Positions 28,081 to 37,208 of a stretch of DNA of 64,000 nucleotides are shown here, piece after piece; position 1 is the first letter of the stretch; each line of letters starts with the position of its first letter. Source of the stretch: UBA5070 sp035913415 (lineage in GTDB: Bacteria > Fibrobacterota > Fibrobacteria > UBA5070); contig JAMIIV010000045.1 of the NCBI GenBank assembly GCA_035913415.1, forward strand, positions 1-64,000, given 5' to 3'. A program made the translations under genes and the position numbers. The notes under the pieces were generated by a model that worked only from the letters and a program-made list of their open reading frames with translations, did no database searches and was not told where the DNA came from.

Positions 28081-30195
28081 CTAATTCTGCCGCATCGTCT
28101 CCGCCAGTCGATTCTCCCCGTGCAGGGCCGGGCCACTCTGCATGCACGCCCGCTCCAGCCACTCTCCGATCCGCGCATGCACGGCCGCGGCACCTTCACC
28201 GCGCACGATCCCGTGCCGACGTGAACTCCAGCGCAGCAGAAGGCGAGACGCCGAGCCCAGTTCCCGGAAGACGATGTCTCCCGATTCGGGCCGGATGACG
28301 GGATCCGCGTCGGCGTGCACCACCAGCACCGGCGGACGAATCCGAGGCAGAATCGGGCGCACTTCGGCGGCCAAGAGCTCGAGCTGGTGCAAGGCGTGCA
28401 CGGAATTCCTTCCGTAGTTGGCCTCGGGGAATTCGGAATGGCTGGGGACTCCTGCCAGCCCCCATTGACGCAGCCCCGCCGCCTCCACCAGATGGTTCCA
28501 GCCATCCAGAAACGGCGCCGCCAGGCTGGCGCGATTGACGATCTTCAGCGCTGGCGCCAGGGCCAGGACGGCTCGCGGCGGATGCACCAGTTCGGCCGCC
28601 GCACGCAAGGCCAGGAGCGCTCCGGTCGAGAAACCTCCCACCACCAGCGGAAGATCAGGATGGCGCAATCGAGCCAGGGCCAGGGCGCGCTGGTATCCGC
28701 GCCACCAGTCCTGGCGATGGATCCCGTCGAGATTCTCCGGACGCGAGGCGTGCCCGGGAAGGCGCACCAGACGGGATGTCCAGCCATGTTCGGCCAGGTG
28801 CAGAGCCAGGGGCTCCAGCTCGGCGGGAGACGCGTTGAACCCGTGGGAAAACACGATCACTCCCCGAGGAACCGCCGCTTCGATCCAGCGGGGTCCGCGC
28901 TCGGGCACCCCTCCTTCCCGGACGTGCTCCAGCATATCCAGACGCTCCAGCGCGGACCCCGCGTCGCGGGCCAGGATCGCGGGCGACTCCCGCAGGCGAG
29001 CGCCCACGGCGCGCACCAGGACGCGATCGGGCGCGATCTCGTTGGCCAGCACCGCGACCGTGTGGTGCAACCGCACTTCGTCGTACGGGCTTGGACAGAA
29101 TCCGTCACGGTGGCGGAGGACCACGCCGTGCGCCCGCGCGCACGCGCCTTCCTTGACGGCCAGGTCGAGGATGTTCCCCAGCGCCGCGGAAGGACAACCC
29201 GCGAGCGCATCCAGCAAGGCCGGACCCACGCCACCGTGCCAGATTCCTTCCTCGGCCGCCTCGGTATCGCGCACCGCCAGGAACAGGACTTTCGCGAGGT
29301 CGTCTTCCGAGACGGCGTCCTGGGTCATCTCGGCCAAGGCGGTGGCCACCAGATGATCGATGTTGCGCACGGTGCGCCCGTAGACGGCCTGCATGAAGCG
29401 GGTGGTGAGGCGCTCCAGATCGGGACGACTCGGCACGACGTTCCCGGAGATCCAAGGCTGGAGGTCGACCGGCTGTCCGATCACCACGTCGATGTCGGTC
29501 CGTTCGAAGAGCATCCGTCCCTCGACGGTCAACTCTTCCTCGATGTTGCCGGGCAGCGGACCTGCCAGGCGCGCCGCCAGACGCAGCACCGGGTTCAACC
29601 CGGGACGGATGGGATGGTAGGTGACCGAAACCGGCACCACCAGGGGCGCAGGCCGACCCGTTTCCCGCGCCATCCGGACGGCTCGCAATGCCAGGAGGGC
29701 CGCCCCGGTGTGCGGTGGGCCATGCTGGTCGGGTGTCGCCAACTGGAACCGTCCTTTGCCCCAGACGCGTTTGTTCTTGACCATTTCTCCTTCCGGGTAG
29801 ATCAACCAATCGCAAACCCCCTCCGCGAGCTCGCGCACGATCCGTTCCTTGATGCCCGCCTCGTGCGTGGAGCGCGCGCCGACGGCCTCCAGATAGGAGC
29901 CGAAGACCCCGCGGAACAGGCCGTGCCAGGCGAGGGATGACACGTTCCGTCCCGCGATGCGATCGAGCAGCCACGGCAGAAGGAACGTCTCGGAGCGCGT
30001 GAAGTGGTTGCTCACGAACAGCACCGGACCCGCGGGCAGGTGCGACGCCCCGTGCACGCGCACGCGTGAACGCGCCGCGGCGTCCAGCATGGCCAGCACC
30101 ATCCCCGTCCCTCGCCGGACGAAGGGGATGGTGCGCCCCGCGGGCCTCGACTCGTCTTTTCCGGCCTTGACTCTCAGATCTTCGATCCCAGCCAT
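28081..30195 (-). CDS. Fusion of PlsC-like acyltransferase and alpha/beta hydrolase
   Basis: This is a 704-residue two-domain protein. Residues about 30-270 resemble 1-acylglycerol-phosphate acyltransferases: FVSNHFTRSETF (H64-x4-E69 in place of the usual H-x4-D), YPEGEM in place of FPEGTR, and VVPVSVTYHP. Residues about 440-690 are an alpha/beta hydrolase: oxyanion region FSHGFNASP, nucleophile S523 in GFSTG, acid D629 or D631 (HADADP) and H661 (RRHG). It could move and release acyl chains on lipids. The start at 30195 overlaps the acyl-CoA dehydrogenase by 22 bases, tying it to fatty-acid metabolism. Confidence 0.75.
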   Translation of the reverse strand: MAGIEDLRVKAGKDESRPAGRTIPFVRRGTGMVLAMLDAAARSRVRVHGASHLPAGPVLFVSNHFTRSETFLLPWLLDRIAGRNVSSLAWHGLFRGVFGSYLEAVGARSTHEAGIKERIVRELAEGVCDWLIYPEGEMVKNKRVWGKGRFQLATPDQHGPPHTGAALLALRAVRMARETGRPAPLVVPVSVTYHPIRPGLNPVLRLAARLAGPLPGNIEEELTVEGRMLFERTDIDVVIGQPVDLQPWISGNVVPSRPDLERLTTRFMQAVYGRTVRNIDHLVATALAEMTQDAVSEDDLAKVLFLAVRDTEAAEEGIWHGGVGPALLDALAGCPSAALGNILDLAVKEGACARAHGVVLRHRDGFCPSPYDEVRLHHTVAVLANEIAPDRVLVRAVGARLRESPAILARDAGSALERLDMLEHVREGGVPERGPRWIEAAVPRGVIVFSHGFNASPAELEPLALHLAEHGWTSRLVRLPGHASRPENLDGIHRQDWWRGYQRALALARLRHPDLPLVVGGFSTGALLALRAAAELVHPPRAVLALAPALKIVNRASLAAPFLDGWNHLVEAAGLRQWGLAGVPSHSEFPEANYGRNSVHALHQLELLAAEVRPILPRIRPPVLVVHADADPVIRPESGDIVFRELGSASRLLLRWSSRRHGIVRGEGAAAVHARIGEWLERACMQSGPALHGENRLAETMRQN

Positions 30196-32090
30196 GCGAC
30201 TCCTTCCTCGAGCCAAGCCATCTCGCCGGCCAGCACGTCTTTTCCCACCTCGCGGGCGATGCGATCGCTGTCGCGGTCGAGGGCGCGGAAATGGTCTTCC
30301 ACCCGGTGGCGCCCTTCGGCGCAGAAGTGGTCGGCCAGTTCCATCGCGGTCACCTTTTCCGGATCTTCGGCCAGCTTGCGCGCGTAGGCGCAGGTGGCCG
30401 ACATCGCGAACAGCTCGGTGCCGATCTCGACGAGATGCCCCAACAGGATCTGTCGCCGTTCCAGGTGGTCCCGGTACAGCCCCATGAAGTGGAACATCGT
30501 GCGCGCCAAGTGGTGCGCCTGCGCCTCCACGAAGTGGATATGGTCTCCGAGGATGCCGTATTCGCCACGCGAATCCCACAGGCTCGGATTGACCCACTGC
30601 TTGGCGTACCACCCGGTGTAGAAGGCCGCGAGTTTGGCGCCCGCCTTGATCTTCGTGCCCGCCGGCACATGCGCCTTCAGCAGGTCGGAGGCCAGACGCA
30701 GGTGCGGGTCCATGGCCTCGCGCGCCAGGAACAGGCGCATGATCTCGGTGGTCCCCTCGATGATGCGGTTGATGCGCATGTCGCGCATCATGCGTTCCAC
30801 CGGCCAAGGCTCCTCTCCACGGGCCTGCAGGCTCGCGGCCCTCTCGTACCCGCGCCCTCCGCGCATCTGCAGGGTGGTGTCGACGATCTTCCACCCCACC
30901 TCCGAACAGAACAACTTCGCCATGGCCGCCTCGATGCGGATGTCGCGACGGGAATCGTCGGCCCAGTGGCTCGTGAGCCAGGTCACCGCCTCCATCGCCA
31001 GCGTGTGCGATCCGATCCAGGCCAGCTTGTGGCGCCCCTCCTCGTGGTCGCCGATGGGCAGTCCCCACTGCTCGCGCTGGTTGCCCCAACGGCGGGCGAT
31101 GGACAGGCACTGCTTGGCCACGCCGGTGCAGGCCGCCGGAAGGGTCAGTCGCCCCGTGTTCAAGGTGGTCAGCGCCAGCTTCAGCCCTTTGCCCGGCCCC
31201 CACAGCACGTTTTCGACCGGCACCAGGACGTCCGTGAAGCGGATGAGTCCGTTCTGGATGCCGCGGATGCCCATGAAGTCGCAGCGATGGACCACCTCGA
31301 TGCCCGGCGAATTCCCTTCGACCACCATGGCCGTGATCTGCGGGCGCTCCACGCCGCCCACGATCTTCGGTTCGGTGCGTGCCATCACGACAAGAAGCCC
31401 GGCGATGGGGCCGTTGGTGCACCACAGTTTCTCACCGTTGAGGAGGTAGTGTCGCCCATCTTCCGTGCGGTGCGCCACCGTGGCCATCTTGGAAGGATCG
31501 GACCCGACCGAGGGCTCGGTGAGCGCGAAGGCGGAAATGGTCCCGGCGCGAAAACGCGGGAACCAGCGCTCCTTCTGCTCTTCGGTTCCGAAGAGCTTCA
31601 GCGGCTGGGGAACACCGATGGACTGATGGGCGGAGACCAGCACCGCCGTCGAGGCGCACCAACTGGAGATCAGCATCATGACCCGGTTGTAGTTGACCTG
31701 CGAAAGCCCCAGTCCTCCGTACTTCTTCGGGATCTTCATGGCGAACACGCCCATTTCGAACAGTCCCTCGATCGCTTCGGGTGGGATGGTGCGGGTGGCA
31801 TCCACCTCTTCCGGATCGATCTTGGCGCGCAGGAACTCTTCGACTTTGGCGCACAACTCGTCGCCGATCTTCCGCTCGTGTTCGGATTGGACCGGGAAGT
31901 CCTCCAGCGCAGCCGCGTCGTAATCGCCCATGAACAGGCGCGCGGCGAAACTCGGACGGGTCCATTCCTGTTCGCGCGCCGCTTCGGCGACCTCCAGGGC
32001 TCGTCGTTTTCCCTCGCTCATGCGCGAGGTGTCGATGATCTCCTCGTTCTCGCGTTCGCCGGGTTTCCCGGCTCCGGATCTGTCGAGCAT
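30174..32090 (-). CDS. Acyl-CoA dehydrogenase (very-long-chain type with C-terminal extension)
   Basis: This 638-residue flavoenzyme oxidises acyl-CoA to trans-2-enoyl-CoA, step one of beta-oxidation. FAD and substrate motifs are ALTEPSVGSDPSKM and KLWCTNG. The region NRIIEGTTEIMRLFLAREAM is the family signature around the catalytic Glu. About 200 extra C-terminal residues match the VLCAD/ACAD9-like layout. The start ATG 32090 has GGAGGTGG nearby upstream, which decides it over an ATG-less extension. It sits directly after the hydratase/dehydrogenase gene. Confidence 0.93.
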   Translation of the reverse strand: MLDRSGAGKPGERENEEIIDTSRMSEGKRRALEVAEAAREQEWTRPSFAARLFMGDYDAAALEDFPVQSEHERKIGDELCAKVEEFLRAKIDPEEVDATRTIPPEAIEGLFEMGVFAMKIPKKYGGLGLSQVNYNRVMMLISSWCASTAVLVSAHQSIGVPQPLKLFGTEEQKERWFPRFRAGTISAFALTEPSVGSDPSKMATVAHRTEDGRHYLLNGEKLWCTNGPIAGLLVVMARTEPKIVGGVERPQITAMVVEGNSPGIEVVHRCDFMGIRGIQNGLIRFTDVLVPVENVLWGPGKGLKLALTTLNTGRLTLPAACTGVAKQCLSIARRWGNQREQWGLPIGDHEEGRHKLAWIGSHTLAMEAVTWLTSHWADDSRRDIRIEAAMAKLFCSEVGWKIVDTTLQMRGGRGYERAASLQARGEEPWPVERMMRDMRINRIIEGTTEIMRLFLAREAMDPHLRLASDLLKAHVPAGTKIKAGAKLAAFYTGWYAKQWVNPSLWDSRGEYGILGDHIHFVEAQAHHLARTMFHFMGLYRDHLERRQILLGHLVEIGTELFAMSATCAYARKLAEDPEKVTAMELADHFCAEGRHRVEDHFRALDRDSDRIAREVGKDVLAGEMAWLEEGVAWLGSKI

Positions 32091-32106
32091 GACACCACCT
32101 CCGAGT

Positions 32107-34218
32107 TCAGAACAAGGCGTCCAGGGAATCGTCGGGCGCATACCGCGCCCCGCAGGTCTGGGCGAGATCTTCCAGTCGCGCGCGCAGGGCCCGGCGACCG
32201 CGACGCCTCGCCTCCTGCACGGGACCGCCGCGCCAGGCCGGCCAACCGGTGCCCATCACCATCGCCAGGTCCAGAAGCCGCGCCGACGCCACCACGCCTT
32301 CGGCCAGGCAGCGCCCGGCCTCTGCGACCATGGTCAGCACGCAGCGATCCAGGATCTCTTCAGACGAAATTTGTCTTCCACGACCCCCGCGCCTCCCGGC
32401 CGCCAACGCTTCGACGGCCGGATTGGGGCGGCGCAAAATTCCCTTGTCGACCCAGAATCCCGCCCCGCCCTTGTCGCCCCGCAGCTTCAGACGGTCGTGC
32501 ACCTCGGCCAGCAGCGGGGAGACGGACATCCGCGACCCGTAGGCGTGGTGGAGCACCTTCGCCACCTTGAAGCCCACGTCCAGCCCCACGGTGTCGGCCA
32601 GCGTGAGAGGCCCCATCGGCATGCCCCAGGCGCGCACCAGGCGATCGATGCGCGCCGTGGTGGCCCCCTCGTCGAGGATCTTCACCGCCTCGTTGACGTA
32701 GGGCAGCAGGATGCGATTGACCAGGAAGCCGGCACCGTCCGCGACCAGAACGGGGGTCTTCCCCAGGCGGCGCGCGGCGCGCAAGGCGCACTCCAGCGCC
32801 TCCGGAGCGCTGGAGGGGCCGCGGACCAACTCGATCAGCGGCATGCGAGGCACGGGATTGAAGAAGTGTATCCCCACGAAGCGCTCCGGGCGCTGCAGGG
32901 CCGATTCCATGTCCGCCAGGCAGAGCGAACTGGTGTTGGTGGCGATCACGCAGTCGGGGCCCACATGCGCTTCGGCGTCGGCCAGAACCTTGCGCTTGAT
33001 GTCCAGATCTTCCACCACGGCCTCGACCACCAGATCGCAGGATCCGAATCCTTCCCAGCCCAGTCCCCCGCGGATGCGGTGCATGCGCAGGCGCAAGGCG
33101 TCTTCGGACAATCCCCCGCGGCGGGCCTCGGACCGATTGGCGGCCATGGCCGCGCCGTACCCACGCCCGATCGCGCCCAGATCGAGATCGCGCATGCGCA
33201 CAGGGATGCCGCGGGCCGAAAAGGCCCAAGCGATACCCCCTCCCATGATCCCGGCGCCCAGCACCCCTGCCTGGCGGAGTTCAGCAGGCCGAGGCGCCAC
33301 CGCCAGGGTGGCGGCCTTGGCCTCCTCGCTGGCGAAGAAGGTTTCGACCAAAGCGCGACTCTGGGGAGACCCCGGCAGCACGGAGAAGGCTCGTGCTTCG
33401 TGCTCCAAACCGATCGACAGGGGCACGCGCGCGGCGGATCCGGCCAGCAGGCCGATCGCGTCGCGCAGACCGGGCAGATTCCGTCCTGCTCCGGAAAGCA
33501 CCTTGCGGCGGGCCAAATTCGCCAGCAACCACTGTCCGCACCGGGAGTCGTCCAGAAGGCGCGTGCGCAACCCCGGCTCTCGGCGCAGACCCGCTCGGCT
33601 CTTCCCATGGGCCAGGCGCGAGGCCACGAACGACGCCACGGCATCTTCCAGGAATTCCGGGGCGCAGACGCGGTCGATCAGCCCCAGTTTCCAGGCCTTG
33701 CGCGCATCGACGTCGCGCCCCGCAAGTACCAGATCCAGAGCGGCGGACAAACCGACCAGGCGCGGCAGGCGCTGGGTTCCACCCCACCCGGGAAGGATGC
33801 CGAGTTTCGTCTCCGGAAGCCCGATGCGGGTGCGTGGAGAGTCGGTGGCGATGCGGAAGTCGCACGCCATCGCCATTTCACACCCCCCGCCCAGGCAGGC
33901 GCCGTCGATCACAGCGAAGACGGGGAAGGGCAGGGAGGCCAGGCGCGCGAAGGCGATCTGTCCCGCGCGGGCGGCCACGAAGGCGTCGGAGGGCTCGTGC
34001 AAGCCTCCGAATTCGCGCAGGTCGGCTCCGGCCACGAAGATGCCGGGTTTGGCCGATCGCACCAGGAGCGCGTGCACGTCCTTGCGCCCTCCAAGGGCTT
34101 CCAACTCGTCTTCGAGTTCACGCAACCTGCAGGCGGTGAAGGTGTTCACCCGCTCGCCCGGGACATCGAAGACCAGGGTCGCGATGTTGTCCGCAACTTC
34201 GGTGTGGAACGATTTCAT
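32107..34218 (-). CDS. Bifunctional enoyl-CoA hydratase / 3-hydroxyacyl-CoA dehydrogenase
   Basis: This is a 703-residue FadB/FadJ-type protein performing beta-oxidation steps two and three. The hydratase half has the oxyanion segment IFVAGADLREF and the two catalytic Glu motifs GGGCEMAMACDFRIA and LPETKLGILPGWGGTQRLPRL. The dehydrogenase half has the NAD loop VLGAGIMGGGIAWAFS and the HFFNPVPRMPLIELV segment. The start ATG 34218 overlaps the thiolase stop (ATGA). It partners the thiolase in a trifunctional-type complex. Confidence 0.95.
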   Translation of the reverse strand: MKSFHTEVADNIATLVFDVPGERVNTFTACRLRELEDELEALGGRKDVHALLVRSAKPGIFVAGADLREFGGLHEPSDAFVAARAGQIAFARLASLPFPVFAVIDGACLGGGCEMAMACDFRIATDSPRTRIGLPETKLGILPGWGGTQRLPRLVGLSAALDLVLAGRDVDARKAWKLGLIDRVCAPEFLEDAVASFVASRLAHGKSRAGLRREPGLRTRLLDDSRCGQWLLANLARRKVLSGAGRNLPGLRDAIGLLAGSAARVPLSIGLEHEARAFSVLPGSPQSRALVETFFASEEAKAATLAVAPRPAELRQAGVLGAGIMGGGIAWAFSARGIPVRMRDLDLGAIGRGYGAAMAANRSEARRGGLSEDALRLRMHRIRGGLGWEGFGSCDLVVEAVVEDLDIKRKVLADAEAHVGPDCVIATNTSSLCLADMESALQRPERFVGIHFFNPVPRMPLIELVRGPSSAPEALECALRAARRLGKTPVLVADGAGFLVNRILLPYVNEAVKILDEGATTARIDRLVRAWGMPMGPLTLADTVGLDVGFKVAKVLHHAYGSRMSVSPLLAEVHDRLKLRGDKGGAGFWVDKGILRRPNPAVEALAAGRRGGRGRQISSEEILDRCVLTMVAEAGRCLAEGVVASARLLDLAMVMGTGWPAWRGGPVQEARRRGRRALRARLEDLAQTCGARYAPDDSLDALF

Positions 34219-35498
34219 GCGCTTTCCAGGGCGAACGCGGCTCCCTGCCCCCCTCCGATGCACAAGGTCGCGAGTCCCCGACGCAGTCCGCGGCGCCGGA
34301 GTTCGTGCAACAAGCTCAGGACCAGGCGCGCGCCCGTGGCGCCCACCGGGTGCCCCAAGGCGATGGCGCCCCCGTTGACGTTCAATCGCGTCGGATCGAT
34401 GGCGCCCAGTCGCGCCGGACGCCCCAGCTCGCGCCGGGCGAAATCGTCGGAATCGAACGCGGCCAAGCAGGCGAGAACCTGCGCCGCGAACGCTTCGTTG
34501 AGCTCCACCCGGTCGAAGTCGGCCAGGGACAGACCCGACGTTTCCAGCAACCGATGGGTCGCGAACACGGGACCCAACCCCATGCGCGAAGGAGAAAGTC
34601 CCGCCCAGGCCCAATGGGTCAGATAGCCCAGGGGATTCTTGCCCAGGCGCAATGCGACCTCTTCCGAGCAGACCACCAAGGCCGCGGCGCCGTCGGTGAC
34701 GGGGCAGGCGTTGCCGACCGTCACGGTGCCCGCCAGGGGATCGAAGAAGGGCTTCATGCGCGCCAGAGCGCCTGCCGACAGCGTCGCCTTCGGCCCTTCG
34801 TCGGTGGCCAGCATCCGGTCCCAGCCGGGGGATGCCGGCACGGCGGCGATCTCCTCGGCGAGATGCTCCCTGGCCGCCACCGCCTTGCGATGGCTCTCCA
34901 GCGCGAAGGCGTCCTGCGCCCCGCGTGAAATCCCGAACTCGCGGGCCAGCACCTCGGCGGTGCGGCCCATGTTCATTCCGCTGACAGGATCCGTCAAACC
35001 TTTCCTGATGCCCACCACCGGAGAGAGGTCGGACGGACGGAATCCGGCGATGGCCCGCAGGCGTTGCGGGAGGGTGCGCGAGCGCTCGATCTTGCCGAAT
35101 TGCGCCGCGGCGTGGGCATCGAAATAGAGCGGGATGTTCGACATCGACTCGGCCCCCGCCACCGCGACCATCCCGGCTTCGCCGGCCAGGATGCGTTCGG
35201 CGGCCGTCGCCAGCGCCTGCAGCCCCGACGCGCAGTTGCGATTGACCGTCTGGGCGGGAATCCGCTCGGGAAACCCCGCCTTCAGGGCGCACACGCGAGC
35301 CATGTTCGCGGCGTCGATGGGTTGGGCGACGTTCCCCACCACCACCTCGTCGATCTGGTCGGGATCCAGTCCCAACCGATCCAGGGCCGCGCGCAGCGCG
35401 AAGGCTCCCAGATCGTGCGCGCTGTGCGCGGCCAGGCTTCCTCCCGCCTTGGCGAAAGGCGTCCGAGCCCCTCCCAGGATGGCGATCCGTCGTTCCAT
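34215..35498 (-). CDS. Acetyl-CoA C-acyltransferase (3-ketoacyl-CoA thiolase)
   Basis: This 427-residue thiolase cleaves 3-ketoacyl-CoA to acetyl-CoA, the last step of beta-oxidation. Catalytic residues are nucleophile C89 (NRNCASGLQ), His in GGAIALGHPVGATGAR and the second Cys in LCIGGGQG. The length and the GGAIALGHPVG form resemble the FadI/trifunctional beta subunit. The start ATG 35498 has GGAGGTGGAGC just upstream. It is first in the operon running down to 26090; the regulatory region 35499-35688 is shared with a divergent secreted protein. Confidence 0.95.
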   Translation of the reverse strand: MERRIAILGGARTPFAKAGGSLAAHSAHDLGAFALRAALDRLGLDPDQIDEVVVGNVAQPIDAANMARVCALKAGFPERIPAQTVNRNCASGLQALATAAERILAGEAGMVAVAGAESMSNIPLYFDAHAAAQFGKIERSRTLPQRLRAIAGFRPSDLSPVVGIRKGLTDPVSGMNMGRTAEVLAREFGISRGAQDAFALESHRKAVAAREHLAEEIAAVPASPGWDRMLATDEGPKATLSAGALARMKPFFDPLAGTVTVGNACPVTDGAAALVVCSEEVALRLGKNPLGYLTHWAWAGLSPSRMGLGPVFATHRLLETSGLSLADFDRVELNEAFAAQVLACLAAFDSDDFARRELGRPARLGAIDPTRLNVNGGAIALGHPVGATGARLVLSLLHELRRRGLRRGLATLCIGGGQGAAFALESA

Positions 35499-35616
35499 GC
35501 TCCACCTCCCCAGCGCACCGGGTCCGTTTCGCGACCGAGCTTGATTGTACCACCTCCGAGACCCCTGTGACGACGATCGCGCGCCGCCGCGACATCGCCC
35601 CCGGTCGAACTTTCTA

Positions 35617-35632
35617 TGTGACACGCCACACA
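35617..35632. promoter_or_regulatory. CRP/FNR-like dyad between the fatty-acid operon and a secreted protein gene
   Basis: TGTGA-CACGCC-ACACA matches the CRP/FNR pattern TGTGA-N6-TCACA in 9 of 10 arm positions. It lies about 118 bases upstream of the thiolase start and 57 bases before the divergent gene. No regulator is known for this window, so this is a weak lead. Confidence 0.3.
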
Positions 35633-35688
35633 GACGGATCTGTCGCTCCATCTTCCCTTTCCATCGAGAAAGGAGGGAACATCCCCTC

Positions 35689-36210
35689 ATGAACCTCCAT
35701 CGCATCCTCATCCCCTGCCTCCTGGCGGCCCCCCTCGGGTTCGCTCAGGAGGTTGTTCTCCATGGCTATGAAACCGGCGGCGCAGGGGGCGCGATCGCCT
35801 TGGGCACCGACACCGACTCGACAATGGTCCGTTTCGGACTCGGCGGAAGTGTCGGAAGCCTCGTCGAGATCGACGGCACGACCATCGCCAAGCTCGGATT
35901 CTGGGGCGCAACCACCGCCCCGGAGCCGGCCTCCGTCCCCGCCCGCGCCCTCGCCGGGCCATCGATTCGCGCCACGACTTCGGGCTCCCGTATCCTCCTC
36001 GAATTCCGGACCACGGAAGCCATGGACGCCACGGTCAGGATCGTGGGGCTCGATGGCCGCACCGTGGCCCCCGTCTGGACCCGCCGCCTGGCACCGGGAT
36101 CCACTCACGAGTCCATCTCCCTGGCCGCCCACGAAGGTCAGGCCCTGTTCGTTCTCGTCGAGGCCGGCGCCCAGCGCAAGGTCTGGCAATTCCACCCCAT
36201 CTCCCGCTGA
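35689..36210 (+). CDS. Secreted protein with C-terminal sorting-like domain
   Basis: This 173-residue protein starts at ATG 35689, 12 bases after a strong AAAGGAGGG binding site. The signal peptide is about 1-20 (LIPCLLAAPLGFAQE). The C-terminal 85 residues form a beta-rich module with an LDGRTVAPV turn and a W-x-F end, which resembles the small sorting domain of type IX-secreted proteins (iyDlsGrlv...). The same pattern is seen in the GH5 enzyme and in the partial protein at the window end. Function unknown. Confidence 0.6.
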   Translation: MNLHRILIPCLLAAPLGFAQEVVLHGYETGGAGGAIALGTDTDSTMVRFGLGGSVGSLVEIDGTTIAKLGFWGATTAPEPASVPARALAGPSIRATTSGSRILLEFRTTEAMDATVRIVGLDGRTVAPVWTRRLAPGSTHESISLAAHEGQALFVLVEAGAQRKVWQFHPISR

Positions 36211-36230
36211 TCACCCCGCAAAGGACTCCC

Positions 36231-37136
36231 ATGAAACTCATCCCTTCCCTTTCCGTCCTCGCCTTGGCCGCTTCCTGCGCCTTGGCCGCCCTTCCCTCCA
36301 CCATGCTCTTCCAGGGCAACATGACCGTGGGCGGACAAGCCCCCACCGAACCCACCACCCTGGTGGTCTCCTTGTACGACGCTTCCACCGCCGGCACCAA
36401 GGTGTGGGAGGAATCGTTCTCCAACGTGGTGTTCGCCAATGGCACGTTCGCCGTCCAGCTCGGGTCGTCCAAGACCCTCCCCGATTTCGACAGGCCCCTG
36501 TTCGTGCAGCTCACCGCCGGCGGCAAGGCAGCAGCGTCCCGCGTCCCCCTGACCACCGCGCCCTACGCCCAGCACGCGGCGGTCGCCGACGCCGTGGCCA
36601 ACGTCCGCAACGTGGGCGACACCACGTTCCTGGACGCTGGTGTCATCGGACTGGGCGCTGATGCAAAGATCCTGGCCAACGACGGCAACGCCACCGAATA
36701 CCGCCGCGCCACGATCCTCCCCAAGACCACCGCCACCGATGCGCAAATCCTGCTGAGTACCCGCGAAGCGACCGCCTCGTCGGCTCGCTACGGCGAAGTA
36801 GTCGTCGGCGACACCGTGCAGATCTCGGCAGCCAGGGGTTCGACCGGAGGGGGCAGCGGCTCGGTAGTCGCCGTCAATCCCTGGTCGGTGAGGGTCTCCA
36901 CCGACACCCTCAAGCTCACGAAGGAAGCCTCGGTGGTGCAGGCACCCACCTTCCGCCTCACCCCAAGCGCCTACTCCGACGGCCAGTTCTCCAACATCCC
37001 CGCCTGCGACATCAGCACGGCGGGAACCATCATCTACAACTCCGGGTACGGAGGTTCGGCGACCCACTTCCAGGGCTGCGTCTACCTGGGCCCTGGAACG
37101 GGAACCCGCTACGCCTGGGTGACCCTGAACAACTGA
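36231..37136 (+). CDS. Secreted protein with fibre-like N-terminal motif
   Basis: This 301-residue protein has a signal peptide (about 1-20, LALAASCALAA). It begins MLFQGNMTVGGQAPTEPTTLVVSLYDAS...VWEES...FANGTFAVQLGSS, a pattern common in large surface proteins of Fibrobacter and myxobacteria-like genomes, followed by Ser/Thr/Ala-rich beta repeats and two Cys near the end (IPACDIS, FQGCVYLG). It is 20 bases behind the previous secreted protein gene and followed by a good terminator. It is likely a surface or extracellular protein; exact role unknown. Confidence 0.6.
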   Translation: MKLIPSLSVLALAASCALAALPSTMLFQGNMTVGGQAPTEPTTLVVSLYDASTAGTKVWEESFSNVVFANGTFAVQLGSSKTLPDFDRPLFVQLTAGGKAAASRVPLTTAPYAQHAAVADAVANVRNVGDTTFLDAGVIGLGADAKILANDGNATEYRRATILPKTTATDAQILLSTREATASSARYGEVVVGDTVQISAARGSTGGGSGSVVAVNPWSVRVSTDTLKLTKEASVVQAPTFRLTPSAYSDGQFSNIPACDISTAGTIIYNSGYGGSATHFQGCVYLGPGTGTRYAWVTLNN

Positions 37137-37168
37137 CCCCACCCTCGAGCGGACCTCGCGCTCCCCAT

Positions 37169-37201
37169 GTCGACCGGCAGACCCGCCGGTCGACTATTTT
37201 T
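37169..37201 (+). terminator. Rho-independent terminator
   Basis: GTCGACCGGC, loop AGACCC, GCCGGTCGAC forms a perfect 10-bp stem followed by TATTTTT. It ends the two-gene secreted-protein transcript. It also argues that the SulP gene starts at 37209 and not at the in-frame ATG 37167 inside this hairpin. Confidence 0.9.
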
Positions 37202-37208
37202 ATGCCCT

